A stretch of DNA of 64,000 nt, taken from assembly GCA_006503535.1 (NCBI GenBank), contig QYRS01000001.1:2170001-2234000 (forward strand). The letters run 5' to 3'. Shown here piece after piece: positions 11,662-22,436 of this stretch. Each line of letters opens with the position of its first letter. The first letter of the stretch is position 1. This DNA comes from Arthrinium phaeospermum (lineage: Eukaryota; Ascomycota; Sordariomycetes; Amphisphaeriales; Apiosporaceae). Under the pieces are notes generated by a model, which searched no databases, was not told the origin of the DNA, and saw nothing but the letters and a program-made list of their open reading frames with translations. Made by a program: the position numbers and the translations under genes.

Positions 11662-12015
11662 TCATTTCGATGCCTTACCCTCCCCCACGTCGTCGCCAAT
11701 GAACTGGCAGCGTTTCTTACTTGCCCTGACTTCCTCTTGGGGGTCCCTCTTTCTCTTCTTGTTCTTCCCGGGGGTGGTCTCTTCGCTGTCGTGCATCTCT
11801 TCTACATTCGAAGTATAATAACCCGGGGGGTTCCTTCCGATTCTGAGCACCGGTAGCTCGAGACCTACGGTAGCAATACTGTTCTCCTTTCCGCGGTAGG
11901 TGCCGAAGCCATGGTCACATGCCAGGACCTCCTTGATGGATGGCAGATCTTGGCCTCCGCCTCCGCCCGAGGTCATCTTCGCCAGCTGTTTCGGGGTAGG
12001 CTTTCTCTTGACCAT
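11662..12015 (-). CDS. possible small basic nuclear protein
   Basis: An open frame of 117 aa from the ATG at 12015-12013. It is Lys/Arg-rich at both ends, with a five-glycine run near residue 18 and a strong nuclear-localisation-like KNKKRKR cluster near residue 90. The middle part (TYRGKEN, VLRIGRNPPGYY) looks protein-like rather than random. I do not recognise a family. A GTAAGA just upstream of the start could be a splice donor, so an upstream exon is possible. It lies between the inverted-repeat element and an unknown gene on the same strand. It may be a genuine orphan gene or chance. Confidence 0.35.
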   Translation of the reverse strand: MVKRKPTPKQLAKMTSGGGGGQDLPSIKEVLACDHGFGTYRGKENSIATVGLELPVLRIGRNPPGYYTSNVEEMHDSEETTPGKNKKRKRDPQEEVRASKKRCQFIGDDVGEGKASK

Positions 12016-13016
12016 GATCTTACGTGTCGTCAATGCAGTGGCAGAATTGGCGTGCTGTTGAGTTGGGATGTATGCCGGTCAGATGGAAAGTCTCTGAGGC
12101 GGCGATGCAGCTTGGGTAAAAGCCAGGGAGTGTTTCCTGGGTGCTTGGTCTTTTCTTCTTGTGTTCTCTCTTTCTTGCCATTTGCTTGACGGACTGGGAA
12201 GAGTAAGACAGGAGGACTTGAGTTTCTCAAATACGGATATATACCTACTATTCCGTCTCTGTCTGTCCTTGTATAACTACTTGCCTTCGGCCGTGGGCTC
12301 TTTCCCGCACATCCCATCTGCGGGTAGCCGATCGCTGTTCGTCGAGGTCAAAGAATGAGTGATCGCCACGAAAATACATCTAGATAAACGCAAGTAATGT
12401 TTACGTAGACTCTTTGAGCTGTTACGATGAGGCAGTCGAGCATGCTCCAAGAAGCCCACAACTCCGCCTCCACCACACCGTTTACGCGGAAGAATAGGCT
12501 AACACGGCTCGTACGAAATCAGTCGGACCTCATTGAACAGTGTCTTATGTCTTACTTCGATACGCAAAACAGAAAACGGCCATGTTACACTGCGTGCTTC
12601 AGGGATGCCCACTGGCCAATCGCGAGCACATGCTTCGTTTGGGAGGGGATACGTGTTCTTGGGTGTGGTATCATAAGCCTGGTGGTTGCAAACAGCGGTT
12701 TTGAGCACAGCAAACAGACTGTGTTGAACGTTGTTGGGTCAAATCGGCCTTTCCCCGGTGCACCGTGGGCCTCCGCATACCTTCTACCATACATACTTTG
12801 GCCATATCCTCATCAAAGCATCATTTCCTTGGGGATCAAGTTTCCCGTGGTGACTATTTTGGTTTGACGGGCGAGTGATTTGGATTGGAGGCCGTAGTAA
12901 GCCGGGTCGGTGTAACGTGAGCTGTGGGATTTATCGATTATGCCTTGATCTTTTGAATAATAGTACAACACCCCAAGCGGACCTGGAAACCATTTCCTTT
13001 TCTGTTCCCTTCTCTA
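12016..13016. other. intergenic, nothing certain
   Basis: Open frames up to 146 codons (plus strand, 12427-12867) occur but lack a family match or good codon usage. They overlap equally long frames on the opposite strand. Confidence 0.45.
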
Positions 13017-14372
13017 TCATTTTGGCTTCCTCGGTTTGGTCGAGTCGCCCGAGGCCTTGTCCTCCATCGTGACCCAATCCCATTGAATAGATTCCAGTAA
13101 GTCCCGTTCAGTTTTATAGTATTGGGTGCCAGGGGCGACTTCGGGTACCCAGCAGCCCGTCTGCTGCATTTCCAACGGGCCATGGGGGCCGTTCCGCCAT
13201 ATGCACCACACATACTTTTCCTGCCAGGAGAAGACGACGGGGAGGTTTTCGTTATGCCGGTCCTTCCCCCACAACCTCCAGGCCTTATGACCACCCAGAC
13301 CATAGGTCTTCATGAAAAGAGGCATGACATGCATGAAGATGACCTTGTCGGCCACTTGCATGCCGCTGGGGAGACCAGGTTTCTTTTCGGTCCAGACTTC
13401 GTAGGCTCCTGAGGCTGGGCCTGTGGTAGGGACCTTGAGGGTGCCGTTCGGGGCCGTTTCCAAGACGTTCTTGAGGGTGTTCCAGGGGAGGTTGTCCCAG
13501 TCACTCGCCCATCGAAAGTGCGTGGAAGCAGTCTCCGTCGCCGCGCGGTCAGCGTGCGAGCAACGCTGAGGGACAATGTTTACCCAGAGGAGGCCAGCCC
13601 GGCCGTCGGGCAGTGTCTCCATGGTGGCATCGGTGTTGTCCCTATCGAAAGGCTGGGAGCGTAGCACATTGCTGACCAGACGCCATTCGTCCAACGCCCA
13701 GTCCCTCGCCAAGCCCAGGGCTCCATGGATCTCGGTGATGGCCTTGTTTACGCCAAACATGCGATGCTGGCCGGACTGGAGGGCGCCTCGGAAGCGTCTC
13801 TGGAAAACGCTCAGATTATTCACGAGGGCGGAGCGGAGCTGGTGGTAGAGCTTGATCTTGTACTTATGGTTGGGGTCAGGGCTAATCGTCTTGCGGTACT
13901 CAAAACACTCGCCCGTGGGCTTGTCCAGAGGGCGAACAAAAGCCTTCGCGTCGGGAAGGAAGGAGATGAGTGGCGACCTCTTCATGTCGACAAGGTTGAG
14001 TAACCTGGCTATTTGGCCAGGGAGAGGTTTTAATGCGGGTGATGCCGATGCCGGTGCCGTGGCCTTGCCCGCCGCATCAGGCGCATGTTTCGGGCGCGCG
14101 CTTTCATCAGCGTGGCCGTCGCGTGCGCCAAGAGACCTCGGAGGTCTTCGTGATTTGGATTGGCGATGCGCAGGAGTAAGGGGCTTTCCCGGTTCGCTAG
14201 CGCTGGCAGGATGCGCCGCGGTGGGGCCAGCAGCGGCCGAGGAGGATTTGCGAAGCTGCTGCTGCACCAAAATTTGCCTGCAAAACGGCGGCGGCGGCGG
14301 CGTCTGAGCTCGAAGTGTCGCTCGCACCGCTATAGAGCCAAGCTTCCGATGTCGGAGCCACGGGGACGCCAT
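13017..14372 (-). CDS. unknown protein, mitochondrial-like N-terminus
   Basis: A single-exon frame of 451 aa from the ATG at 14372-14370. The frame is open further upstream to 14591, but that part is poorly coding. The first 50 residues are rich in Arg, Ala, Ser and Gln with no acidic residues (MASPWLRHRKLGSIAVR, LRKSSSAAA), which looks like a mitochondrial targeting peptide. A low-complexity Pro/Ala/Lys segment follows to about residue 120. The rest is a compact-looking globular part with many Trp residues (DWALDEWRLV, RWASDWDNLPWNTLKNVL, WRLWGKDRHNENLPVVFSW, YVWCIWRNGPHGP). I know no family with this pattern. It is probably a fungus-specific conserved protein. Confidence 0.65.
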   Translation of the reverse strand: MASPWLRHRKLGSIAVRATLRAQTPPPPPFCRQILVQQQLRKSSSAAAGPTAAHPASASEPGKPLTPAHRQSKSRRPPRSLGARDGHADESARPKHAPDAAGKATAPASASPALKPLPGQIARLLNLVDMKRSPLISFLPDAKAFVRPLDKPTGECFEYRKTISPDPNHKYKIKLYHQLRSALVNNLSVFQRRFRGALQSGQHRMFGVNKAITEIHGALGLARDWALDEWRLVSNVLRSQPFDRDNTDATMETLPDGRAGLLWVNIVPQRCSHADRAATETASTHFRWASDWDNLPWNTLKNVLETAPNGTLKVPTTGPASGAYEVWTEKKPGLPSGMQVADKVIFMHVMPLFMKTYGLGGHKAWRLWGKDRHNENLPVVFSWQEKYVWCIWRNGPHGPLEMQQTGCWVPEVAPGTQYYKTERDLLESIQWDWVTMEDKASGDSTKPRKPK

Positions 14373-15129
14373 AGGGCGACTGTTTGATGGAGGACGACTT
14401 ACAAATGCGTTATGAACGACTGCATGATTGATGCATGGATGGATTTGAAGAAATGTTCCTTGCACCAGATCTGCCAGCTGCTGCCAGCCGCCAGATTTCT
14501 GACAAGCTCCTGACGGACGTTTATCTCCGTACCTCCTTCCTTCTGAAGACATTGGCTGAAGACATTGGCGACAGGTCATTGTTTTGATCAAACCAATTCA
14601 TGGAACCAATTATGAGGCATATATACAATCTGACACTACGGAAGTTTGGTCGCGTCCGTATTCCTCCCTCCTACCCCTAAAACACATGTGAGAGCTTGGT
14701 TATGATGACTCTTCTCCATTATCCGCTTCAAGCCCATGCTTTTAGTAACTTACCCTGTTATACAAGTTATACGATGCATCCTTGGATAACAGGCGATTTG
14801 GAAGTCAGTAGGTACACTCTTTTCGATACGTCCCGCACAAGTCAATACTAATGCTCCAGATTACGAGGAGGGTTGTGAACAGAAGGTGGGCAATAAAATT
14901 GGTAATTATGGCGATAATGTAAAGTGGTTATGACGGTAGACTTGGCCATCTACTAAAATCCAGGTCAGACCCGTGAGATTTGAATACCACCAAACAAAAG
15001 GCAAGTCTGGGAAATACGAGGTGAGCCACGAACCATCTCATTGAACCACATGCCCCAGATTTTGCTATTGCGAGGCCACGACTAAGGGATAACCTCCAGA
15101 CCTGGTACTAAATCAATGACGGCAAGCTC
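14373..15129. other. intergenic
   Basis: Promoter side of the unknown mitochondrial-like protein and 3' flank of the zinc-finger pseudogene. No gene seen. Confidence 0.5.
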
Positions 15130-17717
15130 CTATGCCTTGCCACCACGCTTGCGCCGCTTGATGTTGCCTCCCTCGCCCCGACCGTTGGCCTCCGAAATAC
15201 TGATCTGGTTTGGAAGCCTACCCTGGCCGCTAGTGGCTCTCTTCCCCTTAACGGACCGCTCAGGTGTGCCAGGCCTACCGGGCGAGTCCGAGATCTCGCC
15301 GCCAGTGTCACCGTTGGACGGTATGTCGCGGCTGGGGGTTGTGCTGGGTGAATTCTGCATCAAGGCTGAGTTCTGCTCCTGGGCCTCGCCCTGGGGAGGC
15401 GACATGTTGGGTGGGTATACTAGCGGCAACCGAGAGAAGGTCCCGGCGGCGTAAGTGAATTTTTGGCGAAAAAACGCGTCGCGCTCGGATGGAGTCTCTG
15501 GTAACTTCATTGTAGATTGACCACAACTCAAGCAAAGCTTACCAGGATGGTTCGGATCCTGTTTCTTCCGAGACCAACAATAGAGACCACGCATTCCACA
15601 AACTCGACAGATATGTGTCTTATCAACATATACCGCGGTGAGGAAAAGTTTGTATGCGTCTGGCGTCTGCTTAGCTGCTTTTGCAGCGAGAAACTCTGAC
15701 CACTCGAGCTCCGTGGGTTCCCCGTGAGGCTTGGGGTTTGGATTTCTTCGGGTTGGTTTGCGAGGCAAGACCATGTCTTGTTGGTAACAGTAACACTCCC
15801 AACAAAGAACTGTGTTGGTGGCTTCATCGACATACCAATTCCGGTACCCAGTCAAGCGACACTTGGCACAAGGCGGGGTGTGGAGAGAAATAAAGCTCCA
15901 GTGAACGTAGCGATAGCTGGAGTATTCTTTCAACAAGGGAAGCCAGCAGCGCGAGCAGATCATGCGATCTTCACGCCAAGCCGGATCAACATGGCTCCAT
16001 TCATCGGACCCTCCCAAACCACAGTGGAGGCAAATCCGCTCGGCCTCAGGAACCTTGACACGATCATTTTGCTGCTGCGCTTCCTGTCGTTCGGCAAGTC
16101 GATCCAAGGTTGCTTGAGGTGGAGTTGGCCATTAGATGTAAGAAAGAATCTGGAGCAGGATCTGCAAAGGGAGCGTGCGTATTTGGTTGGATCGGGATAA
16201 GGGTACAACGGGTTCTCATTCCAACCACAGTGATCACAAGGACCGTTTCGTGTAGCAATACGGGCCTGGTGTGTTGGCCAAACACGGTTCAGCCCTTGGG
16301 TACTGAAGTCAGGAAGATTTAAACCACTCCGCAATCGATCCATTAACTCAATAGTTTGTTGACTGTTCATCTGCGAAGATGGGCGAAATATGCCACACAA
16401 ATTGAGGTAAAGAATTATAACCCCCTCGACGACGACGGCAAAGGATTTCTCATCGGGAAGGGCGCCCTGAGCGGCAGGGCCTGGATGATGGGCCGGGTTG
16501 GGAATGATGTTTATAAGGCGAAAATTGTAGATAGCGCCTGGACCGGAAGCCACGCGTTTATGATCAGATGCTTTATTTGATCCTGGGTTGTGGATCATGG
16601 CAGTGTGACTTTGGATGCGAGCCGGGCCGCCTACTTTCTCCGTACTGGAACCGCCATAGAGGGAGATGCTAGTTGCATCAAGAATGCTAAACCCATCTGC
16701 GCAGACAGTTTTCCTGCCGCCTTGTGACTTGGGGATGCGGATGCGGCGTGTCTTGTGCTCGGGCAAGACAGTGACGACGTCAAGGTAGTTGAACCAGAGG
16801 TGAGTCTTCATTGGGGGAGTTGGTAGGTCGAGTAAATCGATATCCCGAAGGCACTCCTTGCCAAGAACTTGCTGTGTCTTGTGGGGGATCGATGCGAGCA
16901 GACGGATGATGAACTGCTCGGGATCCTGAACTGCGAACTTGAAGTACCACAAGACAGAGAAGCTGATCGTGTGAGGCTTTGAACCATCCAGTAACTGAAT
17001 GTGAAATTCCTCTTCGGACATATCGTGGACATATGCTATTAGACGAGACACAAGTACGGAAATCTGGCGACGGCAACGGGCCATGTCCTCGTCATTAGCG
17101 GGGACAGGATACATGATATTAATTTGTGCCAAGCACTGCTGCGCGGTCTGCCGGCGCTGGGAAGGGAACTTCTCATTGTAATGGCTGTTGGGACGGGATT
17201 CGGGTGGGATGGAAGGGTCTGCCAAATGGGTGGAGGTTAACTCCAGGCCGGAGTCCACGTCGGGACCTTCGCCGACATTGGACTGGGTATCTGAATCTGA
17301 CTCCGGGTCCGACTCCTAGTCCGACTCCTAGTCCGACTCTGAGTCCGACGCTGGGTCCGACGGCAGGCGGTGGTCAGGCTGAGATGGGCCTGGTATGAGG
17401 AGGTCGCCAGAGGGTAGGCTGGGTGGGCCAATGGGGGAACCGATATGGTAAGGGGAATCTGAGAAGTCCGGCGGGCCCGCGTGGTCCGAGTCTTGCATCT
17501 CGATAGATGGACAAAACAAGGGACTTGAAGGAGGGCCCTGGTTGACTGGAGGGCGCTGATGATTGGCGTCGTCGTCGCTATCAGAGGAAATATCAATCAC
17601 CTCACGCGAATTTGTCGACTGGCCCGGGCCACCGACGCCATGGGTACCGCTTTGGGCACTGTATGTCGAATCGGAACCTCGGGAGACAGGCGCGAATGAA
17701 AGCGTGCTTTGCTGCAT
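15130..17717 (-). pseudogene. multi-C4 zinc-finger protein, copy A, broken
   Basis: Reads from the ATG at 17717 to the stop at 15130 on the minus strand, about 860 codons, with three lesions. Two in-frame TAG codons (17330-17328 and 17318-17316) lie in a 12-bp Ser/Asp/Glu repeat, and one frameshift lies near 16120. The order is: disordered acidic N-terminus, a mostly helical unknown domain (QTAQQCLAQINIMYPVP...), then four tandem C4 fingers with spacing C-x2-C-x20-C-x2-C, x21, x18 and x21, and a Lys/Arg-rich tail ending KRRKRGGKA. The fingers resemble GATA fingers (W in the loop, LCLSC at the end) but I cannot place the family. Comparison with copy B shows the frameshift is the loss of one C in CTC-CCA-CC. 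Sequencing error at the frameshift cannot be excluded, but the stops are independent of it. Confidence 0.7.
17302..17350 (-). repeat. 12-bp acidic repeat carrying stop codons
   Basis: Units of TCG-GAC-xxx-GAG in the reading frame of copy A, where xxx is TCA, TAG, TAG and CCG in turn. The TAG unit appears to have been duplicated by slippage. Confidence 0.7.
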
Positions 17718-17837
17718 CTTATGGATAGTATGTAAGTAGAATATTCAATGGATTGGATTATAGAGTTCAAACTTACGCGATGAGGCAAATGAGACGGCGT
17801 AGAAGCTTGGCGTGAAAGGTGACGTAGACTGGACTGA

Positions 17838-19325
17838 GGTGGCTCCAGCTGTGATACACATGGTGGACATTACCATATCAAGAGTCACATTTCGCAAATA
17901 ACTCAACGTAGCTCCCAGGTCAATTCGGTGCATTACAACACGGCTCGTTCTCCCGGCGCAGTCTACAACTTTAGACTCATCAACGTTGCCCCCAACCCCA
18001 GCGGCGAGATTACGTCGGCTGCCCTAGCCGCTTGTCCAGACGACGAAAATCTTGTCCGCGTTGTCGAAGGGGTCAATACCTTGTATCTTAACCTCTGTGG
18101 TAAAGACTCCTCTGTAACCTAATTTTCCCCCTCCCATCTTGTCACTTTCATGAAGCAGATGCGAGATAGCCTCGACCTGCCTGACCTTGCTTCCGCCGGG
18201 CTAAGCACCTCGTGGCCCATCTACCAGACTTGCTAAGCTAAGCATAATTGAGATGCTTGTGTCTACTGTGGTCATGCTCTTGACGAGACTGCGAAGCACT
18301 ACCCATTAGAGCCCGTGTATTTTTGCGATAGCTGCGCGCGGTTCTTTTTCGCAGAGGGCAGAATTCTGCCACCACATGACCTTTTAGATCAACCTAATAA
18401 ACGACGCAATACCATCAATCAAAATGACCGCATTACCATCGACGTCGATAAGCGCATCTGTCTTATCTGTGGTCAAGATAATAATGATATAGACGCCACT
18501 TGGCAATATACTCATAAGCGACTGCATAAAGATCAAATAATCTGTGATAATTGTAATCATTCAATTACTAATGTTACTGATCCTGTCCGCTATATTCACT
18601 AGGTTTATTCAACTTCACATACCCCTACATACTCCAAGTGCGGCTCTACTGGGTACCGCAACTGGCACCTCGTCGACGACAGCCAATCTGACGGCGACGT
18701 TACTTGCTGGGAGTGCTACAGTTTCCAGCAATCTATGGTTTTGCCCTATGCCACTGGGAGAACCCAGTGGACAGGTCGCCAGCCCGCCACATGGGACTGG
18801 GCCGAGTTTCTTGCCGACAAATGTTTGAAGCAGACGCCCGACTCGGCCAAGCTTCGCATTACTCTACCCGGAATTAGAGGTGATTGTGCCTGTGACCTCT
18901 GTGGTATACGCGGACACACCTGGTGGCCCGATACGGAAACCTCGGAGCTAAAGGATCAGGGTCGTTTGTGTTACAGTTGCAGCGAAACCACAATGAATTG
19001 CTCTACTCCTGAGGGTCGCATCGACTATCTAAGCTCCAGGTTTCGCCATATCCACAAAGAATACTCCAAGGCGCAGGTGGTATACCCACGTCGCCGCCCC
19101 TCATCAGCCATCAATAAACCCATGGCAGAGGGCGGCTCTGTTGGTATTCACGGCGGTCTCCGAGATCCCTCGTCTGATCCATTTTGTCGTGGCAGCTCCT
19201 TGTCAGCGAAGGGCAAGGGAAAGGCTCCCGCCAAGGGCAAGACTCCCGCCAAGGACAAGGGTTCGGCCAAGGGAAAGGGTAAAGGGAAGGAAGTTGCACG
19301 TGCGATTGACGATGGAGATGATTAG
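17838..19325 (+). pseudogene. multi-C4 zinc-finger protein, copy B, truncated
   Basis: A diverged homologue of copy A on the opposite strand, head to head with it. Homology begins near 17838 (GGSS, GG...IKSH) and continues through AVYNFRLIN, LYLNLCG, the first finger near 18260-18340, RICLICG, GYRNWHL and CDLCGIRG to a Lys/Gly-rich tail (AKGKGKAPAKGK). The first 200 or so codons present in copy A are missing. One reading frame runs the whole length, interrupted by TAA at 18120 and 18234, TGA at 18249 and TAG at 18600; each is one C-to-T step from a Gln or Arg codon, as RIP would produce. The middle (18400-18600) is AT-rich. The region from 18603 to 19325 is intact and could still be transcribed. 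Confidence 0.75.
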
Positions 19326-19775
19326 GGCCTGATCTCTACTTTTTGGTGCTGCTCAGTAGCGGCGGTTGTATTTGGGGCGATGGTTGTCGTGGCGATGGTA
19401 TTCGGGGCGGTGGTAGTCGCGGCGGCAGCGATGTAGCGTTAAGTGTTAGTGGCGTAATCGCTGTGTTGCTTGGCAGCGGGTTTGCTTTGTCGCGTCAATT
19501 GCCGGGTCCGGCCCGGCTTTTACTTCTTCATACATGGGTAGTATCTACCCCTAATTCGTTACTAGATATATACCTGCGTTTAACAGCGCTGCAATAGCTC
19601 TGTTTTATATTATCGAGTCTCATCTGGTCCCTAAGCTATGTTTACCGTTTATTATAACCCTTAGGTACGCTGTAACAAAATCCCTTAACACCTTACTATC
19701 CCTTCTTGTATCCTTTGTGTGCATCCTAGTCAAACTTATCCCATAAAAATCCTTCTCACAGGCATAATATCGTAT
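19326..19775. other. degraded intergenic sequence
   Basis: A GGC/GGT-rich run (19360-19430) is followed by AT-rich sequence. It is probably decayed repeat material. No supported gene. Confidence 0.45.
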
Positions 19776-20357
19776 CTAATCGTCGACATCCATTGGCCAG
19801 ATATCGTCTTCCTCTGGCTCGGTATAGCAAGGGCGGTTGGCAGCCACCAGGCCCAAGTTATCGTAAGGTTGGCATTTCGACCTTGTGCGGTGGCCTACAG
19901 GGCGGCAGTCCCAGTCTGACGATTTACCGTCGGCAAATCGTGACTTCTGCCCCAGCTCCAGGCTGGTCCGAACTAGCTTGCTGTTGAAGTAGGCCTCTGC
20001 CAGTCGCTTATCCGGTACACTGAAATCTACCGGCTCCTTGGTGTTCTGGCCGCGTCGCTTCTTGAACTCGCTAGATAGGTTCAGCATCGCTTGCTGGACA
20101 TCAGGGTCCTGTAGAGTCGCTGCGCCATAACCAGCAGGTGGGAGGTCGCCGTTGTGTAGGCTGAAATGGGTATGGTTACCGGTATTAACCACAACGTCAA
20201 ACCCCGGGAGGTTGACCCAGCAGCGGTCAATGGTAGGCGTGTCGATGATGTATCGCTAAATTTTTCCAGCGCATTCGATGGATATCTCGATGGTGTCGTC
20301 CTTGGTGATAAGAAAGTCAGTGCCGCTGTAAGCGACTACCTAGTCCATCTCGACTAA
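19776..20357 (-). pseudogene. broken gene of unknown family
   Basis: A minus-strand reading frame with protein-like sequence is cut by two TAG codons. In order it reads VEMD-stop-VVAYSGTDFLITKDD, then CAGKI-stop-RYIIDTPTIDR, then WVNLPGFDVVVNTGNH, and continues open to the stop at 19776 with an acidic end (EPEEDDIWPMDVDD). Both stops are one C-to-T change from CAG at a CpA step, the preferred RIP site. No ATG lies at a suitable place in the last open part, so a functional short gene is unlikely. I do not recognise the family. Confidence 0.55.
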
Positions 20358-20611
20358 ATTAAGAAGCAATCGTAAGTTTCATTTCGATGACGACTATCAG
20401 GATATTCATACCACTTATTACTTCGATTGTGATAACATAACATCCAAGAGTATCATCTCGATTGAATGATGACACCGAAAAGGAGCCATCGCGGCATAGC
20501 TAAGTGCCGGAAGCATATGTGTGGCGGTGCATGTAGGGGCTCAACAAATTTGATCGATAATTCTCTACACAAAGCCATTATGACGAAGAGTGAACATTCG
20601 CCGGCAGTTGA

Positions 20612-21664
20612 TCATTTTCCAGTAGAAGCACCTTTATCTCGTCTATATCTGAACCACCAGTTTACGGAAGCGTTTAAGTGACCGTCCCCACGCACACTCT
20701 TGACGCTATGCCACCACCCCTTCGGGATAAACAGACAATCACGAGGTCCTAGCGTAGTCTCTACAACCTCTTGAGGGGCATCAGCACCCCATACAGCATC
20801 GTGAAGTGCACCTCGCTCGGGCCCTTCCATCATCTCGGCTCCCCGGATTCTCGAGTTGCTGGCAGACCCGATAGCGTTCTGGACCTGCGTGAACACTTGC
20901 CCGCCCTGGCCAGGAGGGAGCAACCGCAGGGTCTTTTGGCCGACCAATTGCATGAAAAAGTTCGGGTTCGGATCTCTGTGGAACGGTGTGTAGGTTGGCT
21001 CCAAGCCCAACCAGATACTGGTATTGTAAACATCGCAAGGTCTGTCAGAACACTGAAGGAGCTTGGGGGCCTCGAGATCGAGTTGAAGATCGGAGGAGAG
21101 CTCGTTGATCGGCATTTGAGCGATGTATAAGCGCTTGTAGCGCATCCTGGTGTTTTGCTGTTGAGCATTGAACTCCATGGCCTTCGATAGCAGTCCAATG
21201 GGCGCAGTAAACTGGCTGAAGCGAGTCTGGTTGTCGGTACTTCGAGTTTCCGGGGAAGAATTTGATGCCATGTCCCCTCGAATCCACTTAGTGAAGTTGG
21301 TAAGTGCCACATCGTCGTCGATGCTTGTTCTTACATACTCATATGGCATCTCAGGGGTGTTTGAATCCCCGGTGAGTTTCGGGTCAAGAGTGACATCGCC
21401 ATGCTCATTGTGGCGAAACCATGTCGAAACAGGGAGCTTCACATAGTCACGAATGACTAAGGGCTCTTGAACGATATAGGCTTGGTCATAGAAGGCAGCT
21501 TCGTCGATGGTGTTGTCGACTGACCGAATAGTGCCAATCGGCCTTGCATGGGGGGCTCTTGCCGAGGCTGTTATGAAGCGTGGGGCGCGTACATGTAAAG
21601 AGCGGCCGACGTGACCGTATGTACGCCATGCTTGGGACGGCCTCGGTGTCACCATATACCTCAT
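20612..21664 (-). CDS. JmjC/cupin-8 oxygenase, possibly mitochondrial
   Basis: An Fe(II)/2-oxoglutarate-dependent oxygenase of the JmjC/cupin-like (FIH-type) group, 350 aa from the ATG at 21664-21662. The frame is open to 21766 but the added part lacks coding character. Fe-binding residues are visible as HxD in TPFHRDPNPNFF and the distal His in GWWHSVKS. The lysine in GQKTLRLLPP fits the 2-oxoglutarate site. The N-terminal 50 residues are Arg-rich with no acidic residues, which looks like a mitochondrial presequence. The substrate (protein, tRNA or small molecule) cannot be told from sequence. It is transcribed divergently from the CK2 beta gene. Confidence 0.85.
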   Translation of the reverse strand: MRYMVTPRPSQAWRTYGHVGRSLHVRAPRFITASARAPHARPIGTIRSVDNTIDEAAFYDQAYIVQEPLVIRDYVKLPVSTWFRHNEHGDVTLDPKLTGDSNTPEMPYEYVRTSIDDDVALTNFTKWIRGDMASNSSPETRSTDNQTRFSQFTAPIGLLSKAMEFNAQQQNTRMRYKRLYIAQMPINELSSDLQLDLEAPKLLQCSDRPCDVYNTSIWLGLEPTYTPFHRDPNPNFFMQLVGQKTLRLLPPGQGGQVFTQVQNAIGSASNSRIRGAEMMEGPERGALHDAVWGADAPQEVVETTLGPRDCLFIPKGWWHSVKSVRGDGHLNASVNWWFRYRRDKGASTGK

Positions 21665-22436
21665 ACCGGTGTTGAAGACACCAGTTACTGCCAATTGACA
21701 CCTGTGAGGGGAGGGTCTCTGATGAGGTTCAGCTGTAAATGAAATGTCGAGACAGGGAAATAGCAATGTGCAGTACGATGTCTACATACAATTTCCACCT
21801 GGTTTTTGAATGCAATTTGTTTAATTGCATGTAACACGTCGTTTGACGCGAGCCATCGGTGATCTCAGTGAATGCAAGAAGCCATGGGAATGATCATTAC
21901 ATGCTTCAGGGAGCCCCGATAAGCTACGATTGGCCGATAAGAGGCCCGCGGCAGGTGCTAGCTTTGATGCCAGCTGGCAGGCTTAAGATGAGACGACCTT
22001 GGTCCTGAACATTCGAAGTCTGCAAGCACCGGCCACGCGAAAACCACAGCAGCAGCTGGGGCGGCTGGACGCAACCTGATTCGCAGCCCAACGGCGAAAA
22101 TTACTGGGACAGTCCGCCAAGCAATTACATCCACCACAACATCACATCTGCTTAATACCCATCCATATCTTCATCTGCGAGCCCAGGCATCAATAGACGC
22201 CATTGTCGCTACCAGGTCAATAGTCCCAGGCCAGCCCGACGTTCTTCTGCGTCATGCGCACATCATAGCTCCCCAACTCCAATTCCCTCCCTCTCTCCCA
22301 AACACCCTTATCGCAGCCTACCGACGCGGGGTTGCCCATCCTATCGCAACGACACGACCCTTCGAGAAGACCCCTCCAAGAAACCACACTGGCATTCCCA
22401 GGAAGGCTGAGCCCTGCTTGGTCCACCTCGACCATC
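21665..22436. other. divergent promoter region
   Basis: Shared upstream region of the JmjC-like gene (-) and CK2 beta (+), with no separate gene. A CT-rich stretch precedes the CK2 beta start, as is usual for fungal housekeeping promoters. Confidence 0.5.
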
